Origin: Thermoflexales bacterium
GTDB taxonomy: Bacteria > Chloroflexota > Anaerolineae > B4-G1 > SLSP01
Length of the DNA stretch: 27,435 bases
Assembly: GCA_015486785.1 (NCBI GenBank)
Contig: WFQZ01000009.1
Coordinates: forward strand, 1-27,435
Direction: 5' to 3'
This document shows positions 13,336-21,400 of the stretch, in pieces. The notes under the pieces are model-generated. The model worked only from the letters and a program-made list of their open reading frames with translations. It did not search any database and had not been told where the DNA came from. Within the stretch, counting starts at the first letter, position 1; each line of letters starts with the position of its first letter. Both the position numbers and the translations under genes were made by a program.

Positions 13336-14655
13336 ATGATTGTTTGGAACATTCTGGGACAATTTTTTCACGGACTGACGTTCTTTGCCTTGGGTCTATC
13401 GGTATGTTTCTTACATCCCACCAGCAAGCGCGTGATGTTGGCCCGCCATCTTTCGTGGTTGTGTGTGTTCGCTTTTAGCGAATCCGCCGTGGCCTGGTAT
13501 GAGTTGTTAGCCTCGTTCAGCCCGTCTCTGGCGGCATGGCCGCCGCTGTTTCCTCTGGCGGTGCAAGCGTTGGGGTATGCGTATTTCGCGGCCTTTGGCG
13601 TGCAGACTCTCTTTGAAGGAGAGGATTCCGAACGGCAGGCGTCCCGTCTGCTGCAAGGGATCAATCTGTTGTGGATCGCGGCCTTCTTGTTGCTCGGCGT
13701 GATCCGCGCCTGGCAGGTTGAGCCGTCAACGGTGCGCCAAGCTCTGCAGATCGGGCTGGCCTTCCCCGGCGGAGTGTTGGCCGCGATTGGGCTGCGGCGG
13801 CGGGGACGGCAGACGTTCGACGCCGATTTGCAGCGGCGTATTCGCGGCTATCTTCATCTGATTGAGGCTATGGTTGCGCTCTTCGGGCTGTTGAGTTTGT
13901 TGGCGGCCTGGCCCGGCGCGAGTGCTGCCCTGACAGATGTTGAACCGTGGGCCTGGAGCGTCATCGGAGCTGCTTTCACCTGGGGCCTGGTGCGCGTGTT
14001 GACCACGGTGCAATCGGAAGTGGAACGTTGGATTGAGGGGGTGGAGCGGTTGCAGGCGTTGAGCGCGGAGCGCGAGCGCATCAGCCGCGAATTGCACGAT
14101 AGCATCATCCAATCGATCTACGCCGCCGGGCTGCTCCTGGAAGGTGTGCAGAACACTCTGCCGCGCGACCCTTCCCATGCCCAGGCGCAGCTTCAGCGGG
14201 TGATGGAGCGGTTGAACCGCACGATTCAGGACCTGCGCCGTTACATCTTTGATCTGCGCAGCGATCTGCCGGATGCTAACTTGTGCGAAGGCATTGAGCA
14301 ATTGTTGCACGACTTCCACATCAACACCCTGTTGGAAACCGATCTGGAAGTGACCGGCGATCCGGTGGCGATCCTTTCCTCGGAGCGGCGACGGCACATC
14401 CTCCAGATTGTGCGGGAAGCATTGACCAACACCGCCCGCCATGCGCAAGCCCATCGGGTCAAGATTCAAGTTCACTACGGGGATTTGTTGGAAGTCACCG
14501 TTTCTGACGACGGCGTGGGGATGGCGACGTTGCCGGTGAGCACTGGCTACGGGTTGCGCAACATCCGCGAACGGGCACGGCTGCTGGAAGGCACCTTGCG
14601 CGTGGAAAGTGCCCCCGGTGAAGGGGTCACTTACCATTTACTAGCACCCTATTGA
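13336..14655 (+). CDS. Membrane sensor histidine kinase, NarL/LiaS type (HisKA_3), 439 aa
   Basis: The sensor of a two-component system. The N-terminal 225 residues hold about six or seven hydrophobic segments (near 5-26, 38-58, 68-92, 106-124, 136-152, 172-192, 205-224) with no extracytoplasmic domain, so it may sense the membrane or an intramembrane signal. A short linker leads to the dimerisation helix with the H-box ERERISRELHDS (phosphoacceptor His254), then the HATPase_c domain: N-box EALTNTARHA (361-370), G1 DDGVGM (391-396), G2 GYGLRNIRER (404-413). The start at 13336 is chosen because the better upstream frame start lies in the promoter; a weak GAGG precedes it. The response regulator follows 11 bp after the stop, so they form a cognate pair. 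Confidence 0.93.
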   Translation: MIVWNILGQFFHGLTFFALGLSVCFLHPTSKRVMLARHLSWLCVFAFSESAVAWYELLASFSPSLAAWPPLFPLAVQALGYAYFAAFGVQTLFEGEDSERQASRLLQGINLLWIAAFLLLGVIRAWQVEPSTVRQALQIGLAFPGGVLAAIGLRRRGRQTFDADLQRRIRGYLHLIEAMVALFGLLSLLAAWPGASAALTDVEPWAWSVIGAAFTWGLVRVLTTVQSEVERWIEGVERLQALSAERERISRELHDSIIQSIYAAGLLLEGVQNTLPRDPSHAQAQLQRVMERLNRTIQDLRRYIFDLRSDLPDANLCEGIEQLLHDFHINTLLETDLEVTGDPVAILSSERRRHILQIVREALTNTARHAQAHRVKIQVHYGDLLEVTVSDDGVGMATLPVSTGYGLRNIRERARLLEGTLRVESAPGEGVTYHLLAPY

Positions 14656-14666
14656 GTGAGGGCATG

Positions 14667-15329
14667 ATGGCGTTGAGGATTTTGATTGTGGATGATCACG
14701 AAGTCGTGCGACTGGGACTGCGGGCCTTGCTGTGCAGTCAGCCGGATTTTGTGGTGGTGGATGAGGCCGGTTCGGCTGATGATGCGATCCGTAAGGTGCA
14801 GCAGCATCGGCCTGATGTGGTGGTGATGGATATCCGCTTGCCGGGCACGAACGGGATTGAAGCCTGCCGGCAGATTAAGGAGGTGTATCCTGAGACTCAG
14901 GTCATCATGCTCACTTCCTACGCCGAAGACGCGATGCTCTTCGACGCGATCAGCGCGGGGGCTGCCGGATACGTGCTCAAGCAAGTGGGCAGTCACGATC
15001 TGGTGCGGGCGATTCAGTGTGTGGGGCGGGGCGAGGCCCTGCTCGACCCATCGGTGACGCAGCGCGTGCTGGCCCGTGTGCGCATGGCAACCCGTCAAGA
15101 GCAAGCGGCGGCCTTCGCCGAGCTGACGGAGCAAGAGATGAAGGTGTTGCACCTGGTTTCGGAGGGGCGGACGAACAAAGAAATCGCCCGCGCTCTGTAC
15201 CTGGGGGAAGGCACGGTGCGCAACTACGTGAGCAGCATCCTCGCCAAGCTGGGATTGACCAATCGCGCCGAGGCGGCGGCTTATGCCGTCCGTCACGGCC
15301 TGGAAGAGTTTTTGAAGGAATTTGGATAG
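14667..15329 (+). CDS. NarL/FixJ-family response regulator, 220 aa
   Basis: DNA-binding partner of the kinase just upstream. The receiver domain (1-120) has the acidic pair Asp9-Asp10, phosphoacceptor Asp55 in VVVMDIRLPG, Thr83 and Lys105 at the switch positions. A LuxR-type helix-turn-helix follows (about 151-213: LTEQEMKVLHLVSEGRTNKE, then IARAL and GTVRNYVSSILAKLG). The length is standard. ATG 14667 has GAGGG 4 nt upstream; ATG 14664 and TTG 14652 are possible but less likely starts. Targets are unknown. Adjacent candidates are its own operon and the giant surface-protein gene downstream. Confidence 0.94.
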   Translation: MALRILIVDDHEVVRLGLRALLCSQPDFVVVDEAGSADDAIRKVQQHRPDVVVMDIRLPGTNGIEACRQIKEVYPETQVIMLTSYAEDAMLFDAISAGAAGYVLKQVGSHDLVRAIQCVGRGEALLDPSVTQRVLARVRMATRQEQAAAFAELTEQEMKVLHLVSEGRTNKEIARALYLGEGTVRNYVSSILAKLGLTNRAEAAAYAVRHGLEEFLKEFG

Positions 15330-15354
15330 GCTTTTTAGCATAAAGGAGCAGAGT

Positions 15355-17340
15355 ATGGAACAGAAGACTTCGGTGGATACGCTGATTACGGCGGATTTTG
15401 TGTTGACGATGGATGCGCAGTACACACTCCACAACCCCGGCGCGGTAGCGGTGCGTGGAGAAACCATCGTGGCGGTAGGCCCGCAGGATGAGATCGTGGC
15501 GGCTTACGAGGCCGCCGAGCGGGTGGACGTTGGCAATGCTGTGTTGATGCCCGGCCTGATCAACACCCACGGCCATGCCCCGATGACTTTGCTGCGGGCG
15601 TTGGCCGATGATTTGCGGCTGGATGTGTGGCTGATGGGGTACATGATGCCGGTGGAACGCGAGTTCGTCAACCCTCATTTCTGCTGGCTGGGCACGCAGT
15701 TGGCCGCCGCCGAGATGATCCGCTCCGGCACCACCACGTTTATGGATATGTACTACTTTGAGGAAGCGGTGGCCGATGCCACCGTGCAAGCGGGACTGCG
15801 CGGCGTGTGTCTGCAAAGCGTGCTCAAATTCCCGGCCCCGGATGCCGGCAGCTATGAGGAAGGGCTAACCCGCGCCCGTGATTACGTGATGCGCTGGAAG
15901 GATCACCCGTTGATCGTCCCCGGCATCGCGCCGCACGCGCCGTACACCGTCACGCCGGAGCTGTTGAAGGGCGCGGTGGCGATTGCGCTGGAGTTTGATG
16001 TGCCGCTGCACATCCACGTGGCCGAGACCAAGCAAGAGGTTGAAGATCACCGCAAGGCGTATGGCATGCCGCCGGTGCCCTGGCTCAAAAAGTTCGATGT
16101 CTTCAAAACCAAGGCCACGATTGCCCACGGCGTACACCTGGACGAAGGCGAAATGCACACCTTGCAGCATTACAACGTCGGCGTGGCGCACAATCCCAGC
16201 AGCAACTTGAAGTTGGCCAGCGGGATCGCGCCGGTCGCCAAGATGTTGGAGTTGGGTCTGAATGTGGGCATCGGCACGGACGGCCCGGCCAGCAACAACG
16301 ACCTCGACATGATCGAAGAACTGCGCTTGGCCGCGTTGATCGCCAAAGTCGCCACCAACGACCCCACTTCCCTGCCCGCGCGGCAGGTGGTGGAGATGGC
16401 GACCATTATGGGCGCACGGGCGATGCACATTGAGGACCTGGTCGGCTCGCTGGAGCCTGGCAAACGCGCCGACCTCATCACCCTGTCGCTGGACGACGCG
16501 CGGCATACGCCCTACTTCCGCCGTGATCCGGACAGCATCTACTCGCGCATCGTCTACGCCGCCCACCAAGAGGACGTGCGGAATGTGATGGTCAACGGCA
16601 AGTGGCTCATGCGCAATCGCACCCTGTTGACGGTGGACGAGCCGGCCTTGCGCGAAGAGGCCAACGGTCTGGCCCGCAAGATTGATGCGTTCTTGATGCG
16701 GCGTGAGGAGAGCGTGTTGAGCAAACTGGTCGCCATCGGCGGCGTGGCGGAGGGCGAGAATTTCGAAGTGCAAGTGAAGGTGCGCGACGTGGACGTGGCC
16801 GCGTTGGAGGCGCGGATTTTGGAGATGCCCGAAATTACCATCCTGCGCGGCTCATCCCGCGTGCAGTACGATACGTACTTCATCTTTGATGATCCTTGGG
16901 GCAGCCGTCTGCGCTACCGCGAGGATGAAGTCCGCGCCTTGGACGGCAGCAAACTCTTTGATGTGATCACCCGCCTCACGCTCACCGCCTCGGACAAAGA
17001 GCACGAGTACGATAGCGCGGTCCTGCTCTCTCGTTCCCGCTTTGACGCTCCGGCGAGCCGCAGCCTGCGCTTCTACCGCGAGTATTTCAAGCCGCAGCGC
17101 GAGATTGAGATCCACAAGCAACGCCGCCGCTATCACGTGCGCTACGGCGATACGGACTTGGCGTTGAACTTTGACACGATCATCAAGCCGGAGAACGGCG
17201 GTTCGTTCTTTGAGGTGAAGAGCCGCACTTGGTCGCGGCAGGATGCGGAGCACAAAGCGGCCTTGATCGGCGAACTGCTCAAGAAATTGGGCATCCCGGA
17301 AGCGCAACTCGTGATCGGAGAGTACGTGGACCTGGCATGA
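15355..17340 (+). CDS. MTA/SAH-deaminase-like amidohydrolase fused to a CYTH-like domain, 661 aa
   Basis: Residues 1-450 are a metal-dependent amidohydrolase closest in motif layout to 5-methylthioadenosine/S-adenosylhomocysteine deaminases: PGLINTHGHAPMTLLRALAD with His72 and His74, HIHVAET (His219, His221, Glu224), His258 in IAHGVHL, and Asp309 in GTDGPAS. Residues about 469-661 are an added domain with CYTH features: an E-x-Q-x-K variant of the E-x-E-x-K motif (Glu471, Lys475), QYDTYF, LRYREDE, a Lys/Arg-rich strand KQRRRYHVRY (588-597) and FFEVKSR. CYTH enzymes bind triphosphates (thiamine triphosphatase, class IV cyclase) or polyphosphate. The ATG has AAAGGAG (15342-15348) upstream; the TTG at 15322 is rejected. 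It lies 25 bp after the response regulator and overlaps the HD gene by ATGA. The combined function is unknown. Confidence 0.82.
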   Translation: MEQKTSVDTLITADFVLTMDAQYTLHNPGAVAVRGETIVAVGPQDEIVAAYEAAERVDVGNAVLMPGLINTHGHAPMTLLRALADDLRLDVWLMGYMMPVEREFVNPHFCWLGTQLAAAEMIRSGTTTFMDMYYFEEAVADATVQAGLRGVCLQSVLKFPAPDAGSYEEGLTRARDYVMRWKDHPLIVPGIAPHAPYTVTPELLKGAVAIALEFDVPLHIHVAETKQEVEDHRKAYGMPPVPWLKKFDVFKTKATIAHGVHLDEGEMHTLQHYNVGVAHNPSSNLKLASGIAPVAKMLELGLNVGIGTDGPASNNDLDMIEELRLAALIAKVATNDPTSLPARQVVEMATIMGARAMHIEDLVGSLEPGKRADLITLSLDDARHTPYFRRDPDSIYSRIVYAAHQEDVRNVMVNGKWLMRNRTLLTVDEPALREEANGLARKIDAFLMRREESVLSKLVAIGGVAEGENFEVQVKVRDVDVAALEARILEMPEITILRGSSRVQYDTYFIFDDPWGSRLRYREDEVRALDGSKLFDVITRLTLTASDKEHEYDSAVLLSRSRFDAPASRSLRFYREYFKPQREIEIHKQRRRYHVRYGDTDLALNFDTIIKPENGGSFFEVKSRTWSRQDAEHKAALIGELLKKLGIPEAQLVIGEYVDLA

Positions 17341-18326
17341 CCGTCAACTTCCGTGATCCCGTCTACGGGGAAATCACGTTCACCGAGCCGTTGTTGGCCG
17401 AGCTTTACCGCTCCCAGGCCGTGCAACGGCTCGGTGGCATTTATCAAGGGGGCGTGACGGCGTTCGTCAAGCCGGAACGGGCCACCACGCGGCTGGAGCA
17501 CTCGTTGGGCGTGGCCGCGTTGTTGCGGCTATGGGGAGCCGATGTCGTCACTCAGGCGGCGGGCTTGCTGCACGACGTGCCCCACACGGCATTTTCCCAC
17601 GTCATTGATTTCGTTTACCCCAACCGCGAGCACACGTATCACGAAGCGCAGCGCGAGCGGTTCATCGCCCAGACCGATCTGCCGGCGATCCTCGCCCGCT
17701 ATGGGCTTGACTGGCGGGAAGTGACCGACGCGGAGCGTTTCCCCTTGCTGGAGCAGCCGCTCCCCGCGCTGTGCGCCGACCGGTTGGATTACTTCCTCCG
17801 CGATGGGGTGGTGGACATGCGGCACTTCTCCGCCGCCACGGCGCGGCGATGGCTGGCGCACGTGCGCGTCTGGCAAGGGCGGCTGGTCGTGGATGATCCG
17901 CCGGTGGCCCGGCAGATGGCCGACGCTTTCATCACGTTGGACGACCGCAGTTGGTGCAGCGTGCAAGAAGTCGGCTGGTACGCCGTGGTCGCGCGGGCGT
18001 TGCGCCTGGCCCTGGAGCGGGGATTCATCACCCGGCGCGACTTTGACGGCACAGACGCCCCTCTCTGGGCGCGGCTGCACCGCGTGGCCGATCCGGAGGT
18101 GCAACATTGGCTCTCGCTGCTGCGCCCGGAGGTGACGTTTGAGCGCACGACTCACGCCCCTGAGCTTGAGGTGCTGCCCAAAGTGCGGGCCATTGATCCC
18201 CCGGTCCTGGTGCGAGGGCGAGCCGTGCCTCTCTCCTCGCTGGATGAGGACTTCGCCCGGCGACGCGCGTCCTACCTGCGGCGCAAACGCGGCCCCTGGG
18301 GGCTGCGCATTTTAGGAATTTCCTAG
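17337..18326 (+). CDS. HD-domain phosphohydrolase, 329 aa
   Basis: Predicted metal-dependent phosphohydrolase of the HD superfamily, resembling the SAMHD1/dGTPase-like group that acts on nucleotides. Metal ligands are visible in order: His55 in RLEHSLGV, His79-Asp80 in LLHDVPHTAFSH (also His83 and His88), and Asp148 in CADRLDYFLRD. It begins DPVYGEITFTEPLLAEL, as in that group (an F-D/N-P-V-H/Y-G opening). The start is fixed by the ATGA overlap with the upstream amidohydrolase-CYTH gene, which implies coupled translation and a related substrate. The substrate is not known; dNTPs, (p)ppGpp-like or other phosphoesters are possible. A TTCCTAGGAA palindrome spans its stop codon. Confidence 0.85.
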   Translation: MTVNFRDPVYGEITFTEPLLAELYRSQAVQRLGGIYQGGVTAFVKPERATTRLEHSLGVAALLRLWGADVVTQAAGLLHDVPHTAFSHVIDFVYPNREHTYHEAQRERFIAQTDLPAILARYGLDWREVTDAERFPLLEQPLPALCADRLDYFLRDGVVDMRHFSAATARRWLAHVRVWQGRLVVDDPPVARQMADAFITLDDRSWCSVQEVGWYAVVARALRLALERGFITRRDFDGTDAPLWARLHRVADPEVQHWLSLLRPEVTFERTTHAPELEVLPKVRAIDPPVLVRGRAVPLSSLDEDFARRRASYLRRKRGPWGLRILGIS

Positions 18327-18332
18327 GAATTT

Positions 18333-18362
18333 AGTCATAGAGAAGTCATACCATCGTGGTAT
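18333..18362. promoter_or_regulatory. Operator-like sites upstream of the giant surface-protein gene
   Basis: AGTCATA occurs twice (18333-18339 and 18344-18350), 11 bp apart, one helical turn. The second copy overlaps a perfect 15-bp palindrome ATACCA-TCG-TGGTAT (18348-18362). A TTGACT lies 8 bp further down. This looks like a transcription-factor site; the regulator is unknown. Confidence 0.45.
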
Positions 18363-18369
18363 TCTTAGG

Positions 18370-18399
18370 TTGACTTTGTGTTAAAACCCACACCATTTT
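18370..18399 (+). promoter_or_regulatory. Weak candidate promoter for the giant surface-protein gene
   Basis: TTGACT (18370-18375) is a good -35, but the best -10 at a permitted distance is only CATTTT (18394-18399, 18-bp spacer). An activator could compensate. Read-through from the HD operon is the alternative. Confidence 0.3.
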
Positions 18400-18427
18400 C
18401 CATACTTACTCACGAGGGAGGAATCTT

Positions 18428-21400
18428 ATGAAACGGACGACGTTATGGACGCTGGTCGGGCTGGTGGTGCTGATGGGGATGCTGATTGCCGCATTCCCGG
18501 TGGCCGCCGATGCCCCATTTACCGCCACAGATTTGGACGGCGACGGGTTGACCAATGATATGGAGACCCACGGCTGGTATACCAAAGATGGCGGGCCTTT
18601 CTACACCGATCCGTACGATGCCGATAGCGACGACGACGGTTTGAGTGATGGCGAGGAGCGGTTGTTTAGAACCGATCCCAACGACGCGCATGACCCCGGA
18701 ATTTACGTGCGCTATTCCCCGGAACTGAAGACGCGGGAATACTTCCACGACACGGACCCGGCGTACATGCTCGCCCGCCGTGCCGGGAATCGTTACCTGA
18801 TGACCGAATCCATGGTCGTGCGCCGTGGGGAGACGTTCCACATCGGCGGGCCGAAGGGCGCGACGCTGACGATCACCAGCAACGGGTTGAGCACGATGCC
18901 CATTTCGGACTACGATCCGGCGCGTGGCTATTGGACGGTGCAAGCTCCGCCGATTTCCGGCGGCAAAGTGGGCACCTACACCGCCACGATGACCCTCGGC
19001 TCGTGGAGCGCGAGTATGCCGGTGTATGTGATCTTTGAACTGCCCAGCGGACTGACGCAAGAGGAGCTGGATGCTTACGTCTATGACGACGACCCGGACA
19101 ACATCCGAGACGAAACCTCTGTGTGGTTCCTCGCGCCGGAGTACCCTTGGGATGATAAATGTGATGGTGATGCTAACGATCCTCCTTGTTCCTCGGAGCA
19201 GTATCACTCCACGCGCGGCTTGGCGCAGCGGTTTGTCACCACTATGTTTGAAAAGCAAGTCTTCCTGAAGCACACGATGCCCGCGATTGAGGGGCAGACG
19301 GTGCAATACTCATCCGATCACAATGACGCTGCGACGGCCATCGCTCACTGGGCCGATTACGAGTTCCGCGTGTACTACGGCAAAACTCACGTCTCCTTCT
19401 ACGATGCGATGTACAAATGGTACGACGGCACCGGTTGGACGATGGATGGCGGCGCGTGTCAGGATAACGCCAACATTTACACCACGATGTTGCGCTCGGC
19501 GGGCATTGCGGCCCGTGACTTCCTGGTGGACTGGACCCGCTTCGAGGGGAACGGAGATTACAGCATCGGAGGGCCTTATCAGTACGATCACTCGGTGCTC
19601 CTTTGGCTGAACGGCCAATGGCTTGGCGGACGCAGCTATGAGCATAATGAAGCGTATGATGATTATTACCCTTGGCAACACGGCATTCACGAACATCGCA
19701 CCCTGTACAAATATTACCCCGATTCCTACGGGGATATTGTGCTCTCCTCCAATGCCGGATGGGATTGGGCCAGCGAGGGCGGGATGGTCAATGATGTGGT
19801 CGTGCCGTTCTATGATGAACAGGAAGCGCAGTACTGGAACCACTGGGATTACTTCTGGAATTCTCAACAGCCGTTGGACATTGGTAAATCGCCCTACGTT
19901 GATATCTTCAACTATCAAGTGTGGCATGGGGATGGTTGGGCGCCGAAAGGGTGGCACAGTGGGGATGGTTCATTCTATCCGCCCACCCACACTTACTACC
20001 TGCCGACGGGCGTACCGGCTTACGCCGGGGATACTGAAAACTGGCCTTACAATCCGATTGTGCAGATTTGCAGCCCTTCCAGCGAAGGAACGCCGGATTG
20101 CCAGGCGATGCTTGCCGCGCAGACGCACCAGCCGCAGTACACTCAACCCGCCGGGCCGCCCACGGCTCCGGTGGAGCAGGCTGCGGAGCAACCCAAGCCG
20201 CCGTCTAAGGATGCCGTGCATCTAGGCCGCATCATCGGGGATCGCGGGGTGGATACGGACGGAGATGGCCGCTTTGATCAACTGCAAGTGGACGTAGAAG
20301 TGATCGTTGAACGCACCGGCGACTACCAGATGGGCGCGTGGTTGAAGATGGGCGATCAATGGGCACGCACCGATCAATACCCCCTGCACCTCACGGCCTC
20401 GCCGCGTGGACTTTCGCGCCGCGTGGTCACGCTCAAGTTTAACGGTCAAGACATCGGGCTGGCCGGACAATCCGGCCCCTACGAGCTGACCGATCTGTGG
20501 ATCACCGGCGCGAATCGCACGGTCCTGGCGGCGGTGTGGCCTGAAGAGATGATGGACTACCGCAAACCGGCCTATCAGACCCACGCTTATTCCGCCAAGG
20601 ATTTCAAGACCAAAGGGGCCTTGCTGGGCGCATTGACCGAGATCACCCACAAAGGGCTGGATCGCGATGGCGATGGGCTGAACGAGACCTTGGAAATCAA
20701 CGTGCCCTTGCGGATCAACGTGCCGGGCACCTATCAAGTGACTGCCGATCTCTACGATGCGGACAACAATTACGTGGGGCACGCCGAATGGACCGGAAAG
20801 GGCAACGTGGCAGCGTTGGACTTCTCCATTGCCCGTACCCACGCGCCCTACAAACTGCAACACCTCGCGCTCTTTGATGCTGCCGCGCGTTACGCCAACT
20901 CCAAGTACCCGGACAGCAAGCCGCTGCTCGATTCGCAGTACGTTGATCCCTACACCGTCACCTCCTTGCCCAACGTGGAGCGGGGCGCGGGATTCGCCAC
21001 CACGGAGGCCGTGCGCAGCGTGGGCGGTCGCTTCCAGAAGCTCGGCGTGATCACCGCGACGAACGTCTACACCATCAGCGGCGTGGATACCGACGGCAAT
21101 GGCCGCTACAATGAACTCCAAGTTACCGCCGTGGTCACGGTGAGCAAGGGCGGCGAGAGTTACTGGATGGATGGCGTGCTGCTCGACGCGCACAATGAAC
21201 CGCTGGGTTGGGGCGAAAGCTCCCCGCGTGTGCTGCTGACCGGCACCAACGTCCTGACGATGACCTTCGACGGGCAATTGATCTACGACCATCTGCCCCT
21301 GATGCCGGTGACCGAAACGCTCACCCTGGCCGAAATTCGCATCTACAGCGGCTCTCCCGGCAGCGCAACGGAGGAAGACCACATCAACGAGGCGGCGACC

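Noticed and set aside
15322..15354. TTG start for the amidohydrolase
   Set aside because: It overlaps the response-regulator stop and lacks a good ribosome site, while ATG 15355 has AAAGGAG at ideal distance.
17229..17336. Start of the HD gene inside the amidohydrolase gene
   Set aside because: The extra 36 residues are low-complexity shadow sequence. The ATGA overlap at 17337 gives the family-typical N-terminus.
18311..18329. TTCCTAGGAA palindrome across the HD gene stop as a terminator
   Set aside because: The arms are only 5 bp, A/T-containing and have no T tail; too weak to call.
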